A DNA stretch of 60,000 nt from Tubulanus polymorphus (Eukaryota > Nemertea > Palaeonemertea > Tubulaniformes > Tubulanidae), in assembly GCF_964204645.1 (NCBI RefSeq), contig NC_134036.1:9412704-9472703 (forward strand). The letters are read 5' to 3'. The notes below the pieces were generated by a model. It did no database searches, was not told the DNA's origin, and was given only the letters and a program-made list of their open reading frames with translations. The translations under genes and the position numbers were made by a program. Numbering within the stretch: position 1 is the stretch's first letter; the number at the start of each line of letters is the position of its first letter. This document shows, piece by piece, positions 12,136-20,632 of this stretch.

Positions 12136-12322
12136 GAATCATAAATATATTCACGAGCTAAATGAAGAAAGTAAGAATTCTTGGATTCTTCGAATCTTAC
12201 TCGTACGTCTAGTACATAAATATCATAAATAGTTTTATCATATATATTTCTGTTTCAATATTTATATATCTCACAGATTTATTATAAATATTTGGAAAAG
12301 TATAAATCATATTCAATTATAT

Positions 12323-12581
12323 ATTTACATTTATCATTAATTAAAGAGGATTACAATGAATCCATTAGATTGTTAAACTGTTTAATTATTAAATTGCGTA
12401 GATTGTATATTCATAAACTAAATGATAAATCACGAATAAGACTGTTAAATTAGCTGAAATGTATGAACTATTAGTTAATCAAAAAGGGGGTTTTAGGTAT
12501 CAATGTATTTGATACGTATTAAATACGTATCAATGTATTAGATACGTATCAAATACGTATCAATGGTATTAAATACGTATT
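12323..12581 (+). repeat. 259-bp direct repeat, left copy
   Basis: Matches 17240-17498 with two visible substitutions in 259 bp. The last 85 bp are packed with ATACGTAT palindromes (GATACGTATC, AATACGTATT). The copy abuts the 3' hairpin array of the YR retrotransposon. Confidence 0.9.
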
Positions 12582-12626
12582 TTTGCAACAGAAAATAAGT
12601 CGGAACAAATTGTTAGATGGAAAAGG

Positions 12627-12913
12627 CCAAGCGCCCCAGCTGCTTGACGTTTATTTGAAAAATTATACCAAAACACGTGACAACCTAATTTGCTGTCACG
12701 TACAAAATTACAATATCATCAATCTAACAAAGAAATACAAAGTCATAAAAAATTAACTAGGTCACCCGCCCCAGCTGGATTGACCTAGTTTCTGATTTAA
12801 ACAATTATCGGAAAAAATACTACGCGGTCAAACGCCCCTGCTGTTTGACCTATTTATGAATACAAGTAACTACACCACTATTACTAAGAAGTCAAACGCC
12901 CCAGCTGTTTGAC
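12627..12913. repeat. Array of four hairpins with a constant loop
   Basis: Four stem-loops share the loop core GCCCC(A/T)GCT but have different stems. They lie at 12627-12649 (CAAGC/GCTTG), 12755-12790 (AACTAGGTCA/TGACCTAGTT), 12826-12850 (GGTCAAAC/GTTTGACC) and 12891-12913 (GTCAAAC/GTTTGAC). They lie just 3' of the recombinase gene of the retrotransposon, in its 3' untranslated end. Confidence 0.8.
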
Positions 12914-13000
12914 CTAGTTCGGAGTAAAAAGTCCTCGATTAATCGTAAGTGGGCTATAAAAATGCCACAAAGCCACCCACCTGTGGCTGAGCCCACACGA

Positions 13001-13954
13001 TCACCTCGCAATCCTTATGTATTTACGGAAGGCATCGGAATTCCACCGGCCTGCTGCCCTAATCTGTGCGTCGGGGACTCCCCTCGATGCTGCATCGGTT
13101 GCAGCGCCGATGCGGAAGGAGTGACCCTTGAACGCCCTAGGTGACAGTTTACACCATTCCAGCAGGCACACGAGGCGACGGTCGAATGCTCGCCTTAACC
13201 ACGGAGCTCCACTGCAGTCTATAAAAAGCGGGCCTGGACGCGGGCCTCGGCGCTGTAAATAAGTGGTGATAGTCGATCGGGCATCGGTAACCCTGGTCGA
13301 AAGGGAGGAAAAATCAACCTGTATGACCTGAGGGCCAACGCGTGCGCTGTGCTTAAACTTCTTTAGGACTATTTGGAGACCAAAGGCGGTCAGTGCCACG
13401 TCTTCGAGCTGTACTACACTCTGCGTTAGGGCGAGTGTCCTCGGTAAGAGCTCCCCTAGGCGGAAATAACCACAAAACGCGATGGTCATAACCGATTTCA
13501 CTAAAAGGCGGTTGTAGGAAAGACTTTCCGTCACAGCAAGACAGTCAAATAAACGTGCCAAAACATCTGCGGTAATTGGGAGACGAACGTCGAAACTCCG
13601 CGGTAGATTTCTTCCGCCTGCTAACATTTTCTGAATGATAAATGATCGACAAGGGTCGGCCTCCCCTTTTATCTTGTGAAAATATGAAATTGCTGACAAT
13701 GTCGACGCAGTAGCTGCGGCCGACAAACCCTTTTCGTGCAAATGTGCGACGAACAAGACGATGGAATATTCTGAAACTGGGACCAAAATTGTGATGCCCA
13801 ACTGCTGGCCAAACGCGACTAGCTTACCCCAAGACCGATCATAGGCCTTCGCGGTTTCCGTCGTCAAAGCCGCTGCTAACAGGGCGTCTATAGTAGGTTT
13901 ATATTTGCTGGCAGCCAAGACTGGGGAACCGGCGTAGGTTGAGGGTCGGCCCAT
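13001..13954 (-). CDS. Tyrosine recombinase of DIRS-type element
   Basis: This 317-residue protein would integrate the circular cDNA of the element by site-specific recombination instead of an integrase. An N-terminal core-binding domain (about 20-115) is followed by the catalytic domain. Catalytic residues of the family are visible in order: R165 (FRLGEL), lysines at 198-201, H278-x-x-R281 (HSFRIGAAT), W304 (GRW) and nucleophile Y312 (KYIR). The length is normal and there are no stops. The first Met (MGRPST) lies 67 bases inside the end of the RNase H frame, an overlap usual in DIRS elements. The motif set is complete, so this is the best preserved protein of the element. Confidence 0.85.
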   Translation of the reverse strand: MGRPSTYAGSPVLAASKYKPTIDALLAAALTTETAKAYDRSWGKLVAFGQQLGITILVPVSEYSIVLFVAHLHEKGLSAAATASTLSAISYFHKIKGEADPCRSFIIQKMLAGGRNLPRSFDVRLPITADVLARLFDCLAVTESLSYNRLLVKSVMTIAFCGYFRLGELLPRTLALTQSVVQLEDVALTAFGLQIVLKKFKHSARVGPQVIQVDFSSLSTRVTDARSTITTYLQRRGPRPGPLFIDCSGAPWLRRAFDRRLVCLLEWCKLSPRAFKGHSFRIGAATDAASRGVPDAQIRAAGRWNSDAFRKYIRIAR

Positions 13955-14574
13955 GGCGCTTCCATGCGAAATCGACGAAACTGGAACCGAGAAAGTAGGT
14001 CGGGTAAAATGTTATATTTTCCGGGTATATGTTCGCTAATGAAAACGATGTTAAATTTCAAACAAACAGAGACCATCTTGCGGACGAGGGTCATCATAGC
14101 CTTGTCCCGTGAAGATTGTTTATTAATAACGTGGACCACCGATTGGTTATCGGAATTAAAACATATAGTCTTATTTTTCCAATGTGCCCCCCAGATTGAT
14201 AGTGCGGCAACGATTCGGTATAGTTCAAGGACCGCGATCGAACAAGACTTCCAGCTTAAAGGCCACGAACCGTGGAACCAGTGGGTGCCGTAAACGGCAC
14301 CGTAACCAAAAGCACCGGCGGAATCAGTGTACAAATTCAAACGATCGTTAGTGAGCTTACGCTCATCGATGAAAAATGATCGACCGTTAAAATATGAAAG
14401 GAAGACGTTCCAGACCCGGAGATCATTCTTCGCGCTCGCCGTCAGTGAAATGTGCAACGAACGGTGAGGCACGCCCACGGTGAGGTCGATCAGCCTCCTG
14501 AGAAACGGTCGTCCCGGTACAATGACTGAGCAGGCAAAATTCAACGTCCCTAGTAGTGACTGTAACTCTCGCAA
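13888..14574 (-). CDS. RNase H domain of DIRS-type element (with connection region)
   Basis: The frame begins RELQSLLGTLNFACSVIVPG, the conserved link between RT and RNase H in DIRS-like polyproteins (pGRxFLRRL follows). The RNase H core shows the first Asp in LYTDSAGAFGYGAV, Glu in VLELYRIVAAL, the third acidic site in FNSDNQSVVHVIN, and the last in ILPDLLSR. These four carboxylates are the metal ligands that degrade RNA in RNA-DNA hybrids. The frame is offset from the RT frame and the two overlap at 14550-14574, which points to a frameshift mutation there. The tail is proline-rich and overlaps the recombinase gene. Confidence 0.8.
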   Translation of the reverse strand: MRELQSLLGTLNFACSVIVPGRPFLRRLIDLTVGVPHRSLHISLTASAKNDLRVWNVFLSYFNGRSFFIDERKLTNDRLNLYTDSAGAFGYGAVYGTHWFHGSWPLSWKSCSIAVLELYRIVAALSIWGAHWKNKTICFNSDNQSVVHVINKQSSRDKAMMTLVRKMVSVCLKFNIVFISEHIPGKYNILPDLLSRFQFRRFRMEAPWADPQPTPVPQSWLPANINLL

Positions 14575-15479
14575 GTCACTTTCCGTTTAGACAGGAATGT
14601 TTCCACCAGGGCCATGCATTTTGCCAATTTATCTTCCGGCAAACGTGCCTCGTGCAAAATAGTATCGAGCGTGATGCCGGCAAACGGTAGGATTTGCGAC
14701 GGGCGAAAAGTTTTGACTTCCTTTATGGGTACGCCGAGCTGTTCGCATAGGTCAAGAAAATTTATCAGATCGCGGTCGCACTTAGATTTGCCATTAGCAA
14801 TAATCAAAAAATTATCTAAAATATGTACAATGTGGGAAATCCCGAGCTTATTAATCGCAATCCATTTAATACACGACGAGAACCGGTCAAAAATCGCGCA
14901 GGAGCTGGCTGCGCCCATGGGCAGAACTGCGTCGACGTAAAAAAGACCGTCTAAAGTGAAACCCAACAGTGGTTGGTCTAACTTATGTACAGGGATTATC
15001 CTGAAAGCCGACTCTATGTCGGTCTTTGCTAGGAAAACATCGTCACCCAGGGACTTGATGATTTTAATCGCATCCTGGATTGTCGAGTATTTAATGGTGG
15101 ATGCCTCCTCGGGAATAAAATCGTTTATCGACGAGCCTTCCGGGTACGATAGATGGTGAATAACCCTAAAACCCCCGGAGCTTTTAGGAACTACCCCTAG
15201 GGGTGAAACGTGAATTGGGGTACCGTCCGGCATGAATGGAGTCTGAAAAGGGCCAAGAACTCTACCCGTTGCAAGCTCTTTGTTGACTATTTCACGTATC
15301 ACGTCAGGGCGCTCCCTAGCGGACTTAAGGTTATCGACGCATTTGGTAGATGAGGGGCCAGAGAAAAAACTATCTAAGCGAAAACCCGAAGTAAAACCTT
15401 CAATAATAATGTCACGATCCTCGGCCTTGTAATCGTAAATGTATTTTCTAAGTTCGGAAATTTTGACCGGCGTCGGCAA
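14550..15479 (-). CDS. Reverse transcriptase of DIRS-type element, active site altered
   Basis: This 309-residue frame carries the finger and palm motifs of DIRS-type RT. Visible are VSPLGVVPKSSGGFRVIHHLS (motif 1-2 region), FLAKTDIESAFRIIPV with the first catalytic Asp at D154, and VLPMGAASSCAIFDRF. The metal-binding motif reads HILDNFLII. Position 223 is Asn where the family has the second Asp of the (Y/L)DD box, so polymerase activity is expected to be lost or weak. The C-terminus runs into a frame change at about 14560. The start is uncertain, because the gag frame ends only two bases upstream and RT may be expressed by frameshifting or by a fused transcript. Confidence 0.8.
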   Translation of the reverse strand: MPTPVKISELRKYIYDYKAEDRDIIIEGFTSGFRLDSFFSGPSSTKCVDNLKSARERPDVIREIVNKELATGRVLGPFQTPFMPDGTPIHVSPLGVVPKSSGGFRVIHHLSYPEGSSINDFIPEEASTIKYSTIQDAIKIIKSLGDDVFLAKTDIESAFRIIPVHKLDQPLLGFTLDGLFYVDAVLPMGAASSCAIFDRFSSCIKWIAINKLGISHIVHILDNFLIIANGKSKCDRDLINFLDLCEQLGVPIKEVKTFRPSQILPFAGITLDTILHEARLPEDKLAKCMALVETFLSKRKVTCESYSHY

Positions 15480-15480
15480 A

Positions 15481-15924
15481 CTATGATTTGTAGGTGGGGT
15501 CGCTACGTTTATATCCAGTCGAGGGGCTGGGCGTTTTCCGACGCGGACAGCGAGCGGCTGAATGTGGGCCTCTGCATAACTTGCATTGGTGGGCGTATAT
15601 GCAAGATTTTCGGGGACAGGACGAGGCGGCGCTATTAAACGCGTAGCAGAAATTGACTGCCTGGCCCGAAGATGCTCGAAAGGGCCGTTTCAAGTTATTA
15701 TTTCGAGTCTTCGCTTCCAACCACAGCTCCCAATTGGTGGCGTCCCACCTGCCGGCGACATCTGAAGCCGCACGGAGCGCACGAAAATTCTGGTCGTAAA
15801 ACGCCCAATCCCCGCACTGGGACGCAAGGTTCTGGACGCTTCGACCGTACTTGATCAGAGGTATGGCGTCATGAGGATGACGACGCAAAGGACAGTAGAA
15901 ACGATTTCGAATGCCCTTACCCAC
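15481..15924 (-). CDS. Gag-like protein of DIRS-type element, C-terminal half
   Basis: Contains LIKYGRSVQNLASQCGDW and FYDQNFRALR, typical of the conserved DIRS gag core. A cysteine/histidine cluster ends with CKLCRGPHSAARC (C-x2-C-x3-H-x4-C), a zinc-knuckle-like nucleic-acid-binding motif. Basic residues follow. It overlaps the upstream gag frame by about 70 bases, and the two look like one protein split by a frameshift near 15890. Confidence 0.6.
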   Translation of the reverse strand: MGKGIRNRFYCPLRRHPHDAIPLIKYGRSVQNLASQCGDWAFYDQNFRALRAASDVAGRWDATNWELWLEAKTRNNNLKRPFRASSGQAVNFCYAFNSAASSCPRKSCIYAHQCKLCRGPHSAARCPRRKTPSPSTGYKRSDPTYKS

Positions 15925-16451
15925 TGCTCGATCGACTTAATGGCTGTAAGCCTGGGTGTCGCTATAGATACGTGAGGCGTTTCCTGACCGGGGGCGGGCA
16001 GCACGTTAAAGGAATACGCCGCATCGGGCTTGCGCAAAAGCACCGCGAAATCCAGCCATTTTCCTGACCAAATAGATTCTTTTATCTTAACCGGCACTAA
16101 CGCATCCAATGCCACCGCGGAGGGCAGAAAAGACCCCGGGCCGCTCAACTGTGGTTGTTGATAAAAACCCATACCATCGGGGATGATATTACCTGCTTCC
16201 GGCGCTGCCACATCCAAGGCCTGCGGTACTGTTATGGTCCCCTGCTGAGGCGTATTTTCAGCCTGCTGAGGTGTATTTGCAGCGGTGTTTGCAGGGATGG
16301 CGTTGACCTGGGGTAACAAAGAGACCGCTCTTTCGAGAGTCTCCAGCAGGCGGTCTGCCCGAGCCTCCTTCTCTGAGATAGCCCCAGCTGGCGCTTTCCT
16401 CCGCTTGTTTAAGGCTGGGGTTGCCCGTTGTTTTCTCTTGGTGCGCTGCAT
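15855..16451 (-). CDS. Gag-like protein of DIRS-type element, N-terminal half
   Basis: Starts at MQRTKRKQR with a strongly basic leader, then a helical region (EKEARADRLLETLERAV) and a low-complexity run of NTPQQ/ENTPQQ repeats. The segment SGKWLDFAVLLRKP...IEQWVRAFEIV is the conserved part of DIRS gag. The protein would package element RNA. The true C-terminus lies in the adjoining frame (15924-15481). Confidence 0.6.
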   Translation of the reverse strand: MQRTKRKQRATPALNKRRKAPAGAISEKEARADRLLETLERAVSLLPQVNAIPANTAANTPQQAENTPQQGTITVPQALDVAAPEAGNIIPDGMGFYQQPQLSGPGSFLPSAVALDALVPVKIKESIWSGKWLDFAVLLRKPDAAYSFNVLPAPGQETPHVSIATPRLTAIKSIEQWVRAFEIVSTVLCVVILMTPYL

Positions 16452-16519
16452 TATTACTCAATATGACTACTAAAACACAAAATACGTGCGGGTTATTAAC
16501 CGTATCAGTATTATGAATA

Positions 16520-17205
16520 AGACCTGCCTACTGCCGGCAGCAGGAAAATTAAGCCCTAATATTAATGATTATTTCGTGGGCACCTGCCCAGAAGCAGGAA
16601 AATTAAGCCCTTATACTAATTATTATTTCCTGGGCACCTGCCCAGAAGCAGGAAAATTAAGCCCTAATATTAATGATTATCTCGTTGGCACCTGCCCAGA
16701 AGCAGGAAAATTAAGCCCTAATATTAATGATTATTTCGTGGGCACCTGCCCAGAAGCAGGAAAATTAAGCCCTTATACTAATTATTATTTTCCTGGGCAC
16801 CTGCCCAGAAGCAGGAAAATTAAGCCCTAATATTAATGATTATCTCGTTGGCACCTGCCCAGAAGCAGGAAAATTAAGCCCTAATATTGATGATTAATTC
16901 GTAGGCACCTGCCCAGAAGCAGGAAAATTAAGCCCTTATACTAATTATTATTTCCTGGGCACCTGCCCAGATGCAGGAAAATTAAGCCCAATATTAATGA
17001 TTATATCGTGGTAACCCGCCCAGAAGCAGGAAAATTAAGCCCAATATTCGTGATTAATTATCCCATGGGCACCTGCCTAGAAGCAGGGAAATTAAGCCCT
17101 ATATCAATATGTATCACAGGAAAATTAAGCCCTCATATTAAACATTTATTCATGGGCTCCTGCCCCGAAGCAGGAAAATTTAGGCCGATATTAATGATTA
17201 TCTCC
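16520..17205. repeat. 54-bp tandem array with embedded hairpins (about 13 copies)
   Basis: Each unit contains CACCTGCCCAGAAGCAGG, AAAATTAAGCCC and an AT-rich tail (AATATTAATGATTAT). The stem CCTGC/GCAGG (loop CCAGAA) competes with an overlapping stem GGGCA/TGCCC. Later copies (17024-17205) are more diverged and one is shortened. The array lies 5' of gag in the retrotransposon. Because 54 is divisible by three, an 18-residue repeat frame appears on the plus strand, but it is broken by indels and is not considered a gene. Confidence 0.9.
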
Positions 17206-17239
17206 TGGGACCTCCAGTACAGTAGCATATTCTAAAAAC

Positions 17240-17498
17240 ATTTACATTTATCATTAATTAAAGAGGATTACAATGAATCCATTAGATTGTTAAACTGTTT
17301 AAGTATTAAATTGCGTAGATTGTATATTCATAAACTAAATGATAAATCACGAATAAGACTGTTAAATTAGCTGAAATGTATGAACTATTAGTTAATCAAA
17401 AAGGGGGTTTTAGGTATCAATGTATTTGATACGTATTAAATACGTATCAATGTATTAGATACGTATCAAATACGTATTAATGGTATTAAATACGTATT
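17240..17498 (+). repeat. 259-bp direct repeat, right copy
   Basis: Nearly identical to 12323-12581. The differences seen are A/T versus A/G near the sixtieth base and ATCAATGG versus ATTAATGG near the end. The palindrome-rich end lies away from the retrotransposon on this side, because the repeat is direct. Confidence 0.9.
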
Positions 17499-17605
17499 AA
17501 TGAATTAAATACATATTATGCGCAAAGAAATTCATTGAATTATGGAACAATGACCCAAATAATGAACAATACATTGAATCTTCATTAAGTGGTTGAGAAA
17601 TTACA

Positions 17606-17829
17606 TAAATCTGTGAAGATATATAATATTTCAAATAATACCCCCTATGTATTTATTGCCTTTAGTAGTTTAAGTACATAAGGAATAAATATTTATTTTA
17701 TTAGTACTTAGATTTTTATTTTTCAACTACTAATGATATAAAGATTTATTCTTTATGTACTATAAGTACTAAAGACATAAAGACACAGGGGGTCTTAATT
17801 GAAATAAACCCTATATCTTCACAGATTTA
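17606..17829. repeat. Foldback element of about 225 bp
   Basis: The ends are an 18-bp perfect inverted repeat (TAAATCTGTGAAGATATA). Inside, the arms remain recognisable over about 100 bp, including ACCCCCT and AGGGGGT and opposite copies of AGTACATAA. It sits in the AT-rich sequence right of the retrotransposon. It may be a foldback MITE or a terminal inverted repeat pair of the AT-rich virus-like element. The stretch 17830-18040 is empty. Confidence 0.75.
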
Positions 17830-18042
17830 TCAGATTATATATTTTTAACTAATATAATCTATATTTCAACATTGGAAAGGTACAATTTATTTCGACCTTT
17901 GATCTAGAACAACAAATTCCCTATTACTTGCCCTTACTCCAAACAACATCTAGCTTTCAAGGTAAACCACGCTTTGCCCATGGGCAATTTATTTCGATTG
18001 TAATTCAGTAGTATGCTAACCGGCAAATTACCGGCCACTTGG

Positions 18043-18222
18043 GCATGGTAAAAGTACCGTATCTCGTTATTCTCGGTGTCATTTCCCCTAACCTTGGTAC
18101 ATTAGTACTTTTCCCGTAGTATCCCATGTGGATCAACATAGCCATGTTATCAGCTGACCCTTAGGTGGCGCTCCTTACCCAGCAAGGCAGAAACCCGTTA
18201 TCGCTGCTTTGCAGCTATATTT
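18043..18222 (+). repeat. Dispersed repeat flanking the nested block, right copy
   Basis: Shorter direct copy of 11144-11406, ending in the same GCAGAAACCCGTTATCGCTGC and GCAGCTATATTT. Confidence 0.7.
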
Positions 18223-18346
18223 GTCATAATAATGTTCATATGAAATAACAACATAGATAAGCCTGTGTTTTGGTTGTGTAACCAAACGAAGGTCGAAACT
18301 ATAGTACAAGCGAAGATGTATCAAGCGGGGCTCCACACACTCCTTC

Positions 18347-18378
18347 GTGAACTATGTAACGTTGCGTACATAGTTCAC
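18347..18378. repeat. Perfect 12-bp hairpin
   Basis: GTGAACTATGTA and TACATAGTTCAC are separated by 8 nt. It stands alone between dispersed repeats. No poly-T or gene context gives it a role. Confidence 0.7.
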
Positions 18379-18996
18379 GCAGGGATTTAGGTAAATTTCT
18401 TGGATGTTCCTATGAATTAGGCGTTATGCGTTTTCCAAATCGGTATTTTTATAAGGCGTTTTTCGAATACCAATTTCTGACACCGTTATCACATTTTCTA
18501 ATCGTGTATCTAGTGTTTCAACGTGTTAACCAGCATACCGGGGGACCTCTTTGAACATATGAAACATTTTGAAACACCGTATTGATTTTTTTGCCACGAA
18601 TGTCATTCATACATTTCAACTCATAAACTTTCGGAGGATTTTATCAAAGAAAAAGTCTTAAAGCCTTCAAATGATCGCACACGCGCCATCGGCTCCGCTC
18701 GTGCTTGAAATGGAAATTATAGTTATCGTACGATGATGAGTGATCGAAAATAAAATATGAAATCTCAATCATTCGATTCTCTCAAAGAAATGCATTGGAA
18801 AGGTGGATTGGAAATAAACTGAATTGTTTATAACCTCATTTCACATGTTGCCTTTCCCTGAACGTAACTACACTAACTATGATCGCTGGGTCGTGGGTAT
18901 TCACGGAAAACTATCCGTGACTAATGCTTATCGTTACGGACAACTTATCAGTGATTCGATATTTAACCATCAAATTAATCATTTACCTTCTTCAGA

Positions 18997-19302
18997 ATGT
19001 ACAAAACCCTGCTCATCGTCTTGGCCTTGTTTATGGCCATTGGAGCCATCGCTGTCGAAGGTAATTTATTTGGTTTATTTGGTTCGAGATTTGTAGTTTG
19101 GTTTCGTTATTAACAAATTCCCAATTTCTAAATCATAGAAGTTGAAATTGAAAGGAGAGGATTGCCATGTTTCTGTAACGGTAAATTCGGTTCCTACTGG
19201 CTGATTGGTGGACCCCTTAGTGGATGTTGCTCACGATTGATGGGAAGATGTTGTCCTCACGAACCATCATCTGATAATTTCGATGTTGTATCACAATGTT
19301 AA
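18997..19302 (+). CDS. Secreted cysteine-rich peptide, two exons
   Basis: Exon 1 (18997-19060) encodes MYKTLLIVLALFMAIGAIA, a textbook signal peptide. A 78-bp GT-AG intron (19061-19138, phase 1) follows, then exon 2 (19139-19302), for 75 residues in all. A dibasic site (ERR) precedes the mature part, which has seven cysteines: C-x-C, 16 residues, CC, 6 residues, CC, then a lone C-terminal Cys. The opening PCFCNGK and a YW pair recall the beta-defensin-like fold of small secreted peptides, including sea-anemone channel toxins, but one cysteine-bearing loop of that fold is missing here. So the call is a secreted defensin- or toxin-like peptide of unknown activity. AATAAA lies at 19318-19323. 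An acceptor-like CTTCAG just before the ATG suggests a 5'UTR intron. Confidence 0.7.
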
Positions 19303-19329
19303 TCATTCATAAGCTCGAATAAAGAGTTA

Positions 19330-20190
19330 ACACAATAAAAAGTAATTTCATCATATCCTTAGCTCCGTAGCTCCATATTCAGTTTGAATATAGAGTTTAG
19401 AATAGTTCATTTCAGATATTTTTTTTAAATCATACATCCGGATATCAAGCAAGTAAATGTGCAACTTGATCCATACCTCAAACAGACGAGCAGGAAATCA
19501 GAAATCAGTGCTCTGTGGTATCGGGTGATCACTTGGGAAAAAAGAACGACTACTAGCAGCAATCAGAATGAGAGAACAGGGAGTCTGGTGATGTTGTGAA
19601 TGTTCATGCATGATAAAGAACCAGTGAAACAGGAGCGAATAATATAATCTGCTTTTTTCGATGCGAACCACCATGTCGATCTCGACCGTCACCTGCTGCC
19701 ATATACGTCCTGCATGCCAAAACAAAAACATCGATCTTAGCCGCTAAAAATAAGCCTTGATATTTATTTTGATAGACGTCTGCAATGAAATAAAAATTGC
19801 CAGGTCTCGCTTCGGGAGCGGTCATCTAAGTTCCAGCTTCTGCAAATACCCTTACGGTGCAGGGTTTTTTCCACAATCGATTTTCATTCCCTTAAAATCT
19901 AAAAGCCAGTACCCTCCAAATTTGAACAAACATTGATTAGTTAATTTTCTACTGTACGATAGCGTCTGTATGTTCATGTGTATTTTCAATATATCTCCTG
20001 TATTGGGCGATAACCATTTATCGCTTATTCAACGTGCATCATAAAAAATTCAGTTACGATAGGATAAAGATTTACCGACCGATGTAAATTTAGTTTTACT
20101 CGCCGTGTTTGGCGAAGTTTTGCAAGTCGCTGAAAACAGAGACATTACCATTGATTTTTAAAGGCGTTCGATTTTTTAAAGTTCATTTTT
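19330..20190. other. No supportable gene
   Basis: Minus-strand frames at 19498-19825 have no recognisable motif. Just before the protease remnant, 20083-20160 encodes LLAVFGEVLQV. That matches the leader of the intact protease at 22.2 kb (VYAVFHELLQV), so the duplicated module probably begins about here. Confidence 0.4.
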
Positions 20191-20193
20191 ATC

Positions 20194-20632
20194 ATGTTAT
20201 ACACTAATCAGATTTTAGAATTAATGAAAAATGACGAATGTATAAAACCTCGATTTAAAGGCGTTTTTCCATGCGATATGATGCGTGCGGTAAATGGTTT
20301 GAAACCCTATGGTTTCATTGTAAATAACGATAATTCGTACGAACCGGGTACTCATTGGTTAAGCAAATTTCTAGACGGATCTAAAATTGGATTTTGGCAA
20401 AACGCCGAATTTTTATAATGAAATCTTAACGAATTATATGCACGAAAATTGTAAATCTATCCAATATCAAAATGTTTTGTCTGATACTTTGGTTATTACG
20501 CGATGTTTGTACAACTATTATTACGTCACGGAATGGATTTGAATGAAATTGAAAAGTATTTTTCGAAAAATACCAAGGAAAATGACGAGATTGTTACAGA
20601 CGATAATGTAAATTATTTCAAACTGATGTAAT
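20194..20632 (+). pseudogene. Adenain-type cysteine protease, broken copy
   Basis: The first 75 codons (MLYTNQILELM...GTHWLSKFLDGSKIGF) are closely similar to the intact protease at 22196-22729, including the catalytic His in the THW context. The frame stops at 20416-20418. Later homology resumes in other frames: QYQNVLSD, then GYYAMFVQ and FSKNTKEND to the final FKLM stop at about 20632. The codon of the expected catalytic Cys before GYYA is lost at a single-base deletion near 20490. It is an old copy of a Polinton/adintovirus-type maturation protease and is inactive. Confidence 0.75.

Larger units (their letters stand above)
12600..17220 (-). mobile_element. DIRS-type tyrosine-recombinase retrotransposon
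   Basis: On the minus strand, genes run gag (16451-15481), reverse transcriptase (15479-14550), RNase H (14574-13888) and tyrosine recombinase (13954-13001). No integrase and no LTR of the usual kind are present; this set and order define DIRS-group elements. The 5' side carries a 54-bp tandem hairpin array (16520-17205) and the 3' side carries four hairpins (12627-12913). Direct repeats of 259 bp lie just outside. The copy is recent, as its ORFs are long and the repeats nearly identical. It is damaged by frameshifts in gag and between RT and RNase H, and by an altered RT active site. GC content is clearly higher than in the AT-rich sequence around it. Confidence 0.85.

Noticed and set aside
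12962-15159. Plus-strand frames across the retrotransposon (12962-13144, 13964-14293, 14614-14940)
   Set aside because: Antisense shadows of the recombinase, RNase H and RT genes.
12600-17000. CRISPR-like array (regular hairpin repeats)
   Set aside because: Units are directly adjacent or irregular with no unique spacers, and the host is an animal.
16486-17235. Plus-strand frame encoding an 18-residue peptide repeat (EAGKLSPNINDYFVGTCP type)
   Set aside because: It follows from a 54-bp DNA repeat divisible by three; copies with indels break the frame and the flanks are not coding.
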